Source: Cryptomeria japonica (Eukaryota > Streptophyta > Pinopsida > Cupressales > Cupressaceae). Taken from it: a DNA stretch of 64,000 bases. Made by a program: the position numbers and the translations under genes. The DNA is taken from contig NC_081413.1 in NCBI RefSeq assembly GCF_030272615.1, positions 145,430,476 to 145,494,475 of the forward strand. The letters run 5' to 3'. Below are positions 33,915 to 44,510 of this stretch, in pieces. The notes under the pieces are model-generated. The model did not search any database, was not told the DNA's origin, and worked only from the letters and a program-made list of their open reading frames with translations. The first letter of the stretch is position 1. The number at the start of each line of letters is the position of its first letter.

Positions 33915-35050
33915 TGTTGGCATTTTGATGATGTTGTGATTGTCATTGATGGACACACACTTGTTTTGAGATCACTTTCTTCATGTATGAGTTATGCTCA
34001 ACCAGTAATTGTTCCAACCAGTATTATGTATTATAGTCTTTAGACTATCAGTGTTTTGCAGAAGATGTTTCCCGATCAAAAACTGACTGAAGACCCAAAG
34101 CGGTATGAAGACCTCAAGAGGTTCAAGGATCCCAAAGTGATACAAAGGAACAAAGTAGCAGTAAACATTTTCTAGTCTTCATTTTGACAATGGGTAAAAT
34201 GTATGAACCGGTAATCGGTAATGCACCGATATTACTCTATGATGAGTTACCAACCGGTATTTCTGTGATGAGTTATCATCCACCGACACTTTGGTGGTGA
34301 TTTTGTGTCATGTTACCAAATGTGTCGAGATGCACTGAACCTAGGAACTTGTAATGTAATCCTATTGGACTGACATGAAATTAGACTCCTTTATAAGGAC
34401 ATCATGTCTAGGGTTTTAGTAGTTGATGAGGGTTTTTATATGTGTGATTATAGAAGAGAAGATTAGGTCTATGTGAAGAAACAGAGTGTGGAGATATTGA
34501 AGACTAGAGTAATGCTAATTTGCATTAACAATGAACTATCAAGGATCTAACCAAGCATACTGTGCTAGTATCTAGATCATCTACTTGTTGATTACTCATA
34601 TCTTTGACAATTCTGAAACCCTTAACCGGGTAGGCCCAACAAAGCCTTTGTAAATCCTCTAACAAGGTGGTTCACAACTGTGAATCTGAAATCCTCTCAC
34701 AAGGTAGTCTTTAAAATGACTTATCTCCTAACAGAGATCTATATTCCTAATAGGATCTATTTTGGTGAAGAACATTGTATGACCTTAACCGGTCTAGTTT
34801 CTATTCTACAGATAGTTACTTGTGAGTTTCTGCTCACCGTGGTTTTTTCCATTTGGGTTTCCATGTCAAAACTTCTTGTGTTATGGTGATTGTGCTCTTG
34901 TGGGTGAATGCTTTATTTGTTGTTTGGTTTGCATTTGTCTTAACCGGTTTGTTAGTAAATTTGTTATACCGGTTAACTGCTAAACTGCTTAAGAGTTTGA
35001 GTTCTTTATTTTTTGGTATACTAATTCACCCCCCCTCTTAGTAATCATCA
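33915..35050 (+). repeat. E2 3' LTR
   Basis: 1,136 bases, TGTTGGCATTTTG to GTAATCATCA, collinear with 27515-28652 and followed by TCTTA. Confidence 0.95.
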
Positions 35051-35055
35051 TCTTA

Positions 35056-35828
35056 TAGATGTGGGGTATATACTTATATGGATACCTCAAAAATATTTTA
35101 AATATGTATCATGAAGCTTTTGGAGCTTTGGTGTTGATTTCTAGGATCGATAGTTGGTACTCAATCTTGTGTGACTATTCTAGTGTGAATGTATAGAAAT
35201 GCAATGCATTCCTATGTCTACTAGTATTTTAGTGTTATGGATAAATTGTTTAGTGCTGTATATATTTGGTGATTCTATCTTGGGCATCCTCTCGTGTCTT
35301 TGGTGGTTTGCATCATAATTGGTGTGAATTATATTAGTGTACCTTAACAATTTTATCTTTGGCACCTAGCCTATAATGTTTTGGTCTGTGTGACTGCATG
35401 TGGATCTATAGACAATAATTTTGGATGGTTGCGAAGGTGTGCCGACATGGTGTAATGCCTAACATATCTTATTTTTCTTTCCACAATATATTGGAGATTA
35501 TTTTTAGGTCGATTATTTTGTATTTGCATGTTACAACTAATTAGGCCAACCTAATTGATGTTGTTGAGGTTGCATATGATATATAAAGGGTGAAATCATT
35601 GTGGAAAGAGAGAGATAAGATGAGTGGGTTGTGTGAAGTGAATGTGAAGTAGTGTAGAGGTTTGTAAGGTTCATAAGTATAGCTTAGTAGTAATGAAGGT
35701 GGTTTTTGATATGTATTGAACAATGAACCGTGATAAGAATTTCAGTGGATGTAGTTCCTTATAGTTCAATCCTGTTGATGTAATTATATCAAATAATTTA
35801 TATATATATTGCCCTGAAGAAGTGATAT
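35056..35828 (+). repeat. E1 3' LTR, segment 2
   Basis: From the E2 right duplication to the G2 insertion. Bases 35361-35828 match the E1 5' LTR from 20841 on (ACCT..CCTATAAT.TTTTGGT.TGTGTG, later GAGTGGGTTGTGTGAAG and GAAGAAGTGA). Bases 35056-35360 have no partner because the 5' LTR is truncated. Ends with GATAT, the G2 duplication. Confidence 0.75.
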
Positions 35829-36270
35829 TGATGCAGGAGCATCCCCGATTCACATCAATCTTGCATCAAGCAAAAACATTTTCTATTCTGTTTGTTTTCT
35901 ATTTGCAGTTTTAGTTTTCCTTTCTGTGTGTCCCGGTTTGGGCACACCAGTTTCCTGTGGAGTTGGATTCTTCTTGAAGACTTGATCACCTTGCTTTCTT
36001 TCTAACCGCATCTTATTTGGATCACTTTTCGACAAGATATCGCTACTAGTTTCCTTGACAATTTCTCGTTACTGGCTGCCTGAGACCTATTCTGATGATC
36101 TATCGGAACCTATTCTGATGCTTTCAGAGCCTTGGAAGTTGATCTTGATGTTGCTTGGTGTGTGGCCAACCTTCTGTATTTCATCCTTTGGATTTTCCAG
36201 AGGCCAACCTCATTCATTTCTACATGTTAGGGTTTTGATCCTTTTGAGCCGACCTGATCCTTTGGATATA

Positions 36271-36311
<41 letters not shown>

Positions 36312-36613
36312 AATCATACTTTAGAATCTAATGGATAGGAATCAATCAACTAAGAGAATAAAGAAGTACTAGGTAGATTGTGCCTAGAAGATAGATCTTT
36401 TGATTCAAGGTCACAATGAGACCTATTCTACCAAGCCTGTGTGTCGGTATGTTGTAACCCGGTTGTTACTAGTTGGATGTAATTAACTTTCATGTAATAA
36501 AATTATCTTTTCTACATTTCCTACATCATATCTGTGTGTTTTCGTTGTGTTAACTCTTGCTGATCAGTTTGGACTGATCTCCTCGAGGTCCCTCCACACC
36601 GGTGACTGCTTCA
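35829..36613 (+). repeat. G2 5' LTR
   Basis: 785 bases from TGATGCAGGAGC to GGTGACTGCTTCA. Contains a TA microsatellite (about 36267-36307), far shorter in the 3' LTR. Confidence 0.93.
36267..36307 (+). repeat. (TA)n microsatellite in G2 5' LTR
   Basis: About 20 TA units. The matching place in the 3' LTR (near 41720) has only a few units (ATCGATATATATATATTTG), so the expansion came after insertion. Confidence 0.95.
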
Positions 36614-36628
36614 AGTGGTATCAGGGTG
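36614..36628 (+). promoter_or_regulatory. G2 primer-binding site
   Basis: AGTGGTATCAGGGTG follows the 5' LTR; close to tRNA-Met TGGTATCAGAGC. Confidence 0.75.
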
Positions 36629-36720
36629 AATTTCATTCCGGAGGTTGCTTGTCCTTAATCTTGTTGTAGGGTGGTAGATTACGAACCCAACCTACAATTG
36701 CAGAGGACTAGCGTGGATCA

Positions 36721-37757
36721 ATGATGCGAAGACAAACTAGGAATGGTGGAGCATGCAGAGATGTTGCGTGGAATAGTAGCTCGGTTAGAAGTCGTGGAGA
36801 CAACCTAGAGAAGAGGCCGACATGTTCAGGATGTGAGTGAAGATGAGGGAGAAGAAGCCTTGGCAGAACAAGTAAACCTACCAGCAGTTGATCTGAAGAT
36901 GGAAAGGTTTTTAAGGGTTTTGAGTAGGGTGAACACTAAACCTCATTTTACCCCACTGGAATATGATGGGAAGTTAGATTCAAATGAATTAATGGATTGG
37001 ATCTCAGAGATGGAGAAGTATTTTGATTTTGAAAACACTACAAAAGAGAGGAAGGTGAAGTATGCCTGTACCCAGTTGAAGGGTCATGCATCTCTTTGGT
37101 GGGAACACGTGCAAGTTGATAGGCAAAGAAGAGGTAAAGAAAATATTAAAACATGGGATAGGATGATTGCTAAGTTAAAATAAATGTTTGTTCTGACAAA
37201 TTATCAAGTAGATCCACTCCAGAAGTTGCAGAATCTGAGACAAAAAGAATCTAGTGTGAAAGAGTACACTGAAGCATTTTACAAGTTGAACATTAGATCT
37301 GGACATGTTGGTGATGAAATTAAACAAATTGAAAGATATTTGAACAGATTGTGGATGTATATACAAGATGAACTCAGTATGATCAAATTAGAGAGTGTTG
37401 AAGAGGCTTACCAGTATGCAATAAAGTCTGAAGAAAAGTTGAATAAGAGGAATGAGTAGAGATAGAGAGGTAGAGGTGGAAGGTTTACAAGTGGAAGATT
37501 TCAAGGAGGAATATGATACACCAGAGGAAGAGGAACTAGTAAAGATCAGAACAAGGTCAAGGAAGTGGGAAAAGAAGGTAATTCATACTAGAAGGATGAT
37601 AGGATTTTCTATCGGAGGAGAGAACCGAATGGTTACCGGAATGAGAACTTTGGAAGACAAGAGAAAAGGACATTCAGAGGAACCTATTTTAAATGTTGAG
37701 GAGAAGTACACCATGCATTTGAATGTAAGAAGTCAGAGACTACCAGAAGAGCGATAG
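36721..37757 (+). pseudogene. G2 gag
   Basis: Start chosen at 36721 by comparison with the G1 gag start. An early frame change and TAG near 36810 precede the main open pieces 36833-37183 and 37184-37459. The Retrotrans_gag core is clear: HFTPLEYDGKLDSNELMDWI, KYFDFENTTKERKVKYACTQ, LKGHASLWWEHV, VKEYTEAFYKLNIRSGHVGD. An Arg/Gly-rich basic tail and a knuckle that has lost its first Cys and gained a stop (FKC*GE...HHAFEC) follow near 37685-37730. Role as in G1. Confidence 0.9.
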
Positions 37758-40700
37758 TAGTGGAGGAGAACCCCACTAGATCAAACAATAAATTGGAAGA
37801 TGGAGAACTATTGATGATGAGGAGAGCTTTGTGTCATACTGGAGAAGATAAAGAACCCTTGCAAAGGAAGAATCTATTCAAGACATGATGTAAAGTATTC
37901 GGTAATTATTGTAAAGTGGTTATGGATAGTGGTAGTTCAGATAATCTTGTTTCAGAAGAGATCATGAATAAGCTGAAATTGGAGAGATTGAAACACCCTA
38001 AGCCTTACCAGATAGCATGGATTCTAGATGAACATAAGTTTTTAGTAAGTGACTAGTGTTTAGTAAAATTGAAAATTGGGAATTATCATGATGAAGTTTT
38101 GTGTGATATTAAGCCTATGGACATTTGTCATCTTTTGCTAGGAAGACCTTCGCAGTTTTTTAGACAAGCAATAAATGATGGGAGGAAGAATACATACACT
38201 ATTGTGGCCAATGGGATAAAGCAAACCTTGTTTCCTTTGGAGGAACCTTTGAAGAATGAAGTCTGTACAAATACCAGAATCTATCTTGTAGATGGAAGGA
38301 AGTTAATGGATGGACTGAGACATGAGAATGTGTGTTTTGCCTTAATTCCTAAGAAGACTGAGAGACCGGAATTAGAAGGAGAACACCCAATAGAGATAAG
38401 ATGTTTGCTAATAGAATATGAGGACATCATTTTAGATAATATACCTGATGGATTTCCACCTGTTAGAAGTATTAGTCATTGCATGGACTTAGTTCCTAGA
38501 GCTAGTTTACCTAACAAAACTGCACACTGGTTAACACCGATAGAGAATGAAGAACCAAATAGACAAGTGCAAGAGCTATTGAAGAAAGGTTTGATCAGGG
38601 AATGTTTGAGCTCTTGTGTAGTACTAGTAGTATTAGAACCTAAGAAGAATGGATAATGGAGGATGCATACTGAATCAAGAGAAATAAACAAGATCATAGT
38701 GAAATACTGGTTTCCCTTGGCTAGGATGGTTGACATAATGGACTGTTTGAGTGGAGCAAAGTACTTTACAAAGATAGATTTGAAGCATGGATATCATCGA
38801 ATTAGGATCAAAGAAGGTGATGAATGGAAGACAACATTTAATACAAATGAAGGATTCTATGAATGGTTGGTGATGCCTTTTGGACTGACTAATGCATTGA
38901 GTACTTTCATGAGGCTGATGAATGATGTTTTGAAGAAATTCTTGGGTAAGTTTGTTATTGTGTACTTGGATGACATTCTGATTTTTAGTAAAATGAAATA
39001 GGAACATTTGTTGCAGTTAAGACAAGTTTTGTAGAGGTTGAGAGAAGAAAATTTACTGATCAATATCAAGAATTGTACTTTCATGAAGGATGAGGTAGTC
39101 TATTTAGGATTTGTGATACCTGAGGATGGTTTGAAGATGGACCCTAAGAAAGTGAAAGCCATTGTTGAGTGTCCTACACCAAAAAGCATTAGAGAGGTAT
39201 GATCATTTCATGGATTGGCTAGTTTTTACTAGAAGTTTATCAAAAAATTCAATTCAGCTTGTAATCCTATGACTAAGACCATGAAGGGAGATAAGAAGGA
39301 ATTCAAGTGGACCACTGGAGGAAACAAAATTTTTGAGTTGTTGAAACATAAAGTAACTGAGCAGACTGTGTTGCCTTTACCAGAATTCAATAAGGTATTT
39401 CAAGTGGATTGTGATGCAAGTGAAACTACAATAGGAGCAGTTTTGAGTCAAGAAGGGAGAGAAATAGCATATTTTAGTGATAAATTGAATGATGCCCAGA
39501 AGAGGTATTTAGTATATGATCAGGAATTTTATGCCATAATTCAAGCCTTGAAGAAATGGAGACATTACTTGCTTCCTAAGGAGTTTGTGTTGTATACAGA
39601 TCATCAAGCTTTGAAAAATTTGAGCAGTCAGAGTAAGTTGAATTAGATACATATGAGATGGGTAGAGGTCTTGCAGAGTTACACCTTTGTGTTGAAACAT
39701 AGAAGTGGGAAATCTAACAAAGTTGTTGATGCATTGAGTAGGAGAAGAAATTTATTGATAGAGATGAGAGTGACATTATTAGGTTTTGAAGATTTGAAGA
39801 CCTTGTATGATGAAGACCCATATTTTGCAGAACCTTGGAAAGGATGTAGAGAACCGGTTATGGTTGATAGAAGCAAATGGTTGGATTAATTCATTCAGAA
39901 TGAGATGTTATTTAAGGGCATTTAGTTGTGCATACCTAAAAGTTCCATGAGAGAGAACCTGATAAAAGAGAAGCATAGTGGAGGTTTGCCTAGACACTTT
40001 GGCATTGATAAAATAGTTACATTGGTGAGTGAGTAGTACTTTTGGCCATAGATTCATAAGGATGTTAAGAGATATGTGCACAGTTGTAGAGTTTATCAAG
40101 TTGCAAAAGGTAGTAGTCAGAATGTGGGATTGTATAAACCTTTGATAGTACTGGTAAGACCTTGGGAGGATATAAGTATGGATTTTGTACTTGGCTTACC
40201 TAAGACACTGAGAGGGAATTATTCTATATTTATGGTAGTGGATAGATTTTCAAAGATGGCTCATTTCATACCATGCAAGAAGACATCAGATGCATTATAT
40301 ATAGCAAACCTATTTTTCAAGGAAGTGGTAAGACTGCATGGATTACCTAAGAGCATAGTTTCAAACAGAGACACTAAGTTTGTTGGATATTTTTGGAGAA
40401 CACTTTGGAAGAAGATGAAGATAGATTTGAAGTTTAGTTCTACTTTTCATCCACATAATGATGGACAGATAGAAGTAGTTAACCAAAGTTTGGGAAACTT
40501 GTTGAGATGTTTAGTAGCAGATAAAACCAGAAGTTAGGATTTGATCCTTGCACAAGCATAGTTTGCCTATAACAATTCAGTGAATAGAAGTAGGTCGGAA
40601 AAACACCTTTTGATATTGTTATCGAAGTGAATCCTAAAGGAATACTAGAATTGAGAGACATTAGTAATGAAGACCGGAAGAGTTCCAAAGAAGAAGAATT

Positions 40701-41229
40701 TGTAGATCACATGGGCACATTGCATATTTAGGTTAAACAACATTTGGAAGACATGAATAGAAAATACAAGAAGGCAGATGAGAAGAGGAGACAAAAGGAA
40801 TTTGAAGTTTGTAATGAAGTGATGGTTAATTTGAGGAAAGAGAGATTCTCGGTTGGAACTTATAATAAGTTGCAAATAAAAAAGTTTGGACCTAGTAAGA
40901 TCTTGAGAAAGTTCAGTTCTGGAAATGCATATGAGGTAGAGCGACCAGATAGTCTAAGTATTTCACCTATATTCAACATTGTAGATCTTCATGAGTACCT
41001 TGAACCAGAATTCAGTGAGAACAATATTGCAAACTTAGAGAAACAATTGCCCCAGAAGGAACCAAATCAGATTGAAGAGATTTTGGACAGTAGGATTGGG
41101 CGTAGTACTTGAAGCAGTCAGTACAAAGAATACCTTGTGAAGTGGAAGAATAGACTAGTGGAAGATTCATCTTGGATTTCTCAAGAAGAGGTAGACCGCC
41201 TTGGTTTTCCTCTAACCCCAGGAAAGTGA
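37758..41229 (+). pseudogene. G2 pol (protease, RT, RNase H, integrase, chromodomain)
   Basis: Protease: MDSGSSDNLVSEE near 37921, with D-S-G intact. RT: about 38530-39240 with [24 protein letters not shown] and an intact [11 protein letters not shown] (about 38955-38990). RNase H: 39269-39646 (VDCDASETTIGAVLSQEGRE, YTDHQALKNL). Integrase: 39930-40640; SMDFVLG is kept, the second catalytic Asp is Asn (VSNRDTKF, near 40370), the Glu is kept (IEVVN). Chromodomain: KEYLVKWKNRLVED, ending TGA at 41227-41229. Many stops are TAG where relatives have Gln (SE*YFWP*IH) or Trp (RS*DLILA). Better preserved than G1. Confidence 0.93.
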
Positions 41230-41260
41230 GAGGCTCACCTTTTTATTAACCCCGAATGTC

Positions 41261-42035
41261 GGATGCAGGAGCATCCCTGATTCACAGTAATCTTGCATCA
41301 ACCAAAAACATTTTATTTTCTATTTGTTTTTTGTTTGCAGTTTTAGTTTTCCTTTCTATGTGTCTCGGTTTTGGCACACCGATTTTCGGTGGAGTTGGAT
41401 TCTCCTTGAAGACTTGATCACCCTACTTTCTTTCTAATTGCATCTCATTTGGATCACTTTCCGACAAGATATCGCTACCAGTTTCCTTGACAATTTCTTG
41501 TTACCAGTTTCCTTTGTTACCGGTTGCCTAATACCTATTCTAGTGATCTACCAGAACCTATTCTGATGCTTGTGGAGCCTTGGACATTGATCTCGATGTT
41601 TCTTGGCCTATGGCCAACCTTTTGTGTTTCATCCTTTTGATTTTTCGAAGGCTGACCTCATTCATTTTTGCATGTTAGGGTTTTGATCCTTTTGGGCCGA
41701 CCTGATCCTTTGGATCGATATATATATATTTGTAATCATGCTTTAGAATGTAATGGATAGGAATGAATCAACTGAGAGAATAAATAAGTACTAGGTATAT
41801 TGTGACTAGAAGATAGATCTTTTGATTCAAGGTCCCAGTGAGACCTATTCTACCAGGCTTGTGTGTTGGTATGTTGTAACCCAGTTGTTACCGGTTGGAT
41901 GTAATTAACTTTCAAGCAATAAAATTATTTGTTCTGCATTGCCTCCATCATATATGTGTGTTTTTGTTGTGTTAACTCTTGCTAACTGGTTTGGACTGAT
42001 CTCCTCGAGGTCCCTCCTCACCGGTGACTACTTCA
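41261..42035 (+). repeat. G2 3' LTR
   Basis: 775 bases, GGATGCAGGAGC (first T of the usual TGATGC mutated to G) to CGGTGACTACTTCA, followed by GATAT. Collinear with 35829-36613 apart from the microsatellite and small indels. Confidence 0.92.
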
Positions 42036-42040
42036 GATAT

Positions 42041-42053
42041 TTAGTGTTTGCAA
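42041..42053 (+). repeat. E1 3' LTR, segment 3 (13 bases between G2 and C2)
   Basis: TTAGTGTTTGCAA continues the E1 LTR (compare TTAGTGTTTGTAA in the 5' LTR near 21297). Its last five bases, TGCAA, are the C2 duplication. Confidence 0.75.
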
Positions 42054-42630
42054 TGTTGGCATATGATGAAGCAGTATGATGATATGATGATAATTGTCAT
42101 TGATGTTAATAAGTGTAGGTGAACCGGTATGAAGATTGGAAGAAGTTGTTATTGATGTTCAAGTAGGAGAACTGATATGAAGGGATGAAGTGGACGAGTG
42201 TCAGGGTTTCACTAAGTGTGACTACCGGTTGGTGGTCTTACCTCTAGGGTTTTTGGTTTGGAAATATAGCTTATGAGATGCAACCAGTGACATTCTATGG
42301 TGATGTGTTAGCTAAGAGATGAGGATGAGATCGAGATGCCACATCATTTTTGTGTACGTGAAGGATTTCCTTGAGGATCTTGTATGCGAAGATCGATTGC
42401 ATTAAATGTTTACCTTGGGAATGAACATTCTTCTTAGTGGTATGAGAAGAAAGTGTGATGGGTTACTGATTCCCATGTGCGGTGAAGAATGGATAATGTA
42501 GAATGACTTGTGATTTGTTTAAGATTGTTTTATTCTATGCAAAGTGTTTGAATGGTCAAGATTGGACCGCTTGTAATTGTAAACCTTAAATGTTTAGGGT
42601 TTAGCATTTATGCTACCGACCTAATTGTTG

Positions 42631-42640
42631 TCTATAAGGT
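42631..42640 (+). promoter_or_regulatory. C2 LTR TATA-like box
   Basis: TCTATAAGGT, preserved in the 3' LTR at about 48434. Placed about 260 bases ahead of the hairpin array. Confidence 0.45.
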
Positions 42641-42890
42641 CGACGAGTTTTGATATTGTAAGTGTTGGAAAATGTTGTGTTTGTATCTAAGTGATGAGAT
42701 ACTTGTGAGACCAGTGAGTGGAAAACTACAGAGTGTGATTGCAGAGTAGAGGAGTGGAAAACTAAAGAGTGTGATTGCAGAGTAGAGGAGCTGAAAAGGA
42801 TCTGCCTTGGCATGTAATGTTGTTATCAGATCAAAGCTTTACCTATTGTCTTCTAACCATTTCAACAGTAGAAAAATCACTTTGTTGGGT

Positions 42891-43078
42891 AGCTTTAACA
42901 GGCTTATTGTAAATCCTCTAACTAGGTGACTCAAGATCATTGAGTTCTCCAAATCCTCTAGCGAGGTAACCTTTAACAGGGTATATAGCCATCCCTTAAC
43001 TAGGTGATCTTTAACAAGATCGGTTCCTAATAGAACCTTATTGTAAAGTCTTTAACCAGACTAGGCTCCTAACAGAGC
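42891..43078 (+). repeat. Mini-hairpin array in C2 5' LTR
   Basis: Nine tiny inverted repeats in under 200 bases: AGCTTTAACAGGCT (42891), CCTCTAACTAGG (42915), CCTCTAGCGAGG (42955), ACCTTTAACAGGGT (42969), CCTTAACTAGG (42993), GATCTTTAACAAGATC (43006), GGTTCCTAATAGAACC (43022), GTCTTTAACCAGAC (43048), GCTCCTAACAGAGC (43065). Stems are 2-5 bases; the loop keeps a (T/C)TAA(C/T) core while the stems vary. The 3' LTR has the same set at about 48711-48883 with some stems damaged. Confidence 0.75.
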
Positions 43079-43512
43079 GAGCTTCAAAAGAGTTCCAAAA
43101 CAATCTTGTTGGTATTCATATCCGCTGTGGTTTTTCCCATTTGGGTTTCCACATGAAAAATCTGTTTGTTATGAGTTGTGCATTTTTCATGTGATGTTTG
43201 TGCAGTATTTGTTTGCGTGAATATGCATGGAAAGCTAATATATATGGTATTATTGATACAACACATGCATATGTATGTTGGTGAAGTAGCTATCAAGTGT
43301 TGAATGTTATTTGAAGTATTCAATTTTACTAGTTTAGCTGTCTAAAGTCTTACTGTGTATAACTGGTATTGCCATGATTAAGTTCAGTGATGAAGATAAT
43401 TGGTTAACATTGTTTTAACTTGATAGGTTGTTGAGAAGATTTTGTATGTACTGATTCACCCCCCCCCCTCTCAAAACCGATTAGGGTATTTTTTGTTCAT
43501 CATTATTCATCA

Positions 43513-43530
43513 ATCAGTATCGGAGCTCCT
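43513..43530 (+). promoter_or_regulatory. C2 primer-binding site
   Basis: ATCAGTATCGGAGCTCCT, a drifted form of TTGGTATCAGAGCTCC, directly follows the LTR. Confidence 0.7.
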
Positions 43531-43583
43531 CTAGGTCCTCGATGATATAAGCTTAACCGCTTGAGGTAAACGATCCCGCTTTA

Positions 43584-44510
43584 ATGATGAAGAGGGAAGG
43601 TCCTAAGTTCAATAGAGATAACTTCAAAATATGGAAGGACATAATGAAGATTTATATCAAGAGTTTGGGTGCTCAACACTGGAGCTATGTTAAGAATGCC
43701 TATGTAATCCCCACTGACACTCTAACTGATGATCAGAAAAGAGAGATTCAAGAAAATGGGCAAGTCATGGAAGCCCTTATTAGCAACCTATCCGATATTG
43801 ATTTCATTGATGTAAAAGATAATGTCACTCTTAAGGATGTATGGGACACACTAGAAACCATTTATGGCAGTGATGAGAATGTCAAGAAAGCTAAGGAAGA
43901 GAGCCTTTGAGGAAAATTTGAAGACATGAGGATGGTTGAAGGAAAGACAATTTAGCAATATGGCATAAGGATCAAGACTGTGGTAGGAGATATCAAGAGC
44001 ACTGGTGGAACAATTGCTGATGCCACTCTATCATTGCAAAGTTGACTGCATATCAGTTGAATAGCTATGATGGCAGTGTTCAGAAGACCGGGTCAGCCTT
44101 TAGAGCATCTGTTGTACCAACCAAAAAAGGAAAAGAAGTAAGTACTAGTTATGAATCTAGGCAATGCAAAGATATGGATGATGAAGAGATTCTGATGGAG
44201 TTTGAATCTCTTCTTGCCAAGAGACTTCCAAAAGGCACCGGAAAATATAGAGGTAATCTTCCTTTAAAATGTTTTTCCTGCAATAAGATAGGACATATAG
44301 CTATTAATTGTCCTAGCAATGACAATAAGGATAAACCGGAGAGGTTTAGAAAGTATAAAGGAGGAAGTAGGAGAAATTGTCTTGTTGCAGTGGATGAAGG
44401 TGTTACTGATGAAGAATATGAGGATGAAGAGAATAAAGACATAGTGTTTGTAGCTGTAAAGGAAGAAGTGTCTGACAAGAAAGCCCTTGTCTCTCGCATC
44501 GAAAACTCTA
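43584..44510 (+). pseudogene. C2 gag
   Basis: Starts MMKREGPKFNRDNFKIWK, the copia gag signature, 71 bases past the primer site. Open to 43910 (TGA after EESL), then several stops and a frame shift, resuming at 44042. The nucleocapsid knuckle CFSCNKIGHIAINC (about 44273-44314) is intact, followed by a basic stretch and an acidic region (DEEYEDEENKD) leading into protease. Single knuckle, unlike the four of ORF1 in E elements. Confidence 0.9.

Larger units (their letters stand above)
27515..35050 (+). mobile_element. E2: best-preserved pol-less two-ORF LTR retrotransposon
   Basis: LTRs 27515-28652 and 33915-35050, target-site duplication TCTTA at 27510-27514 and 35051-35055. Internal order is primer site, ORF1 (28703-29983), spacer, ORF2 (30431-33603), repeated polypurine tracts, 3' LTR. 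Neither strand shows D-S-G protease, YxDD RT box or D-D-E integrase, so it cannot replicate alone. LTR copies are clearly more alike than those of G1, so it is younger. It lies inside the 3' LTR of E1. Confidence 0.93.
35829..42035 (+). mobile_element. G2: full-length decayed Ty3/gypsy chromovirus
   Basis: LTRs 35829-36613 and 41261-42035; target-site duplication GATAT at 35824-35828 and 42036-42040. Same family as G1: LTR starts (TGATGCAGGAGCATCC), gag and pol are alike throughout, and both end pol with the chromodomain wording VKWK...VEDSS. It lies in the E1 3' LTR, 18 bases from C2. Inactive through many stops and at least one integrase active-site change. Confidence 0.94.
42054..43512 (+). 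repeat. C2 5' LTR
   Basis: TGTTGGCATATGATG to TTATTCATCA. Contains TCTATAAGGT (42631-42640), a duplicated segment of about 40 bases (about 42717-42790, GTGTGATTGCAGAGTAGAGG twice), the mini-hairpin array (42891-43078), the GTGGTTTTTCCCATTTGGGT module (43127-43154) and a C-run at about 43459-43468. Confidence 0.95.
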
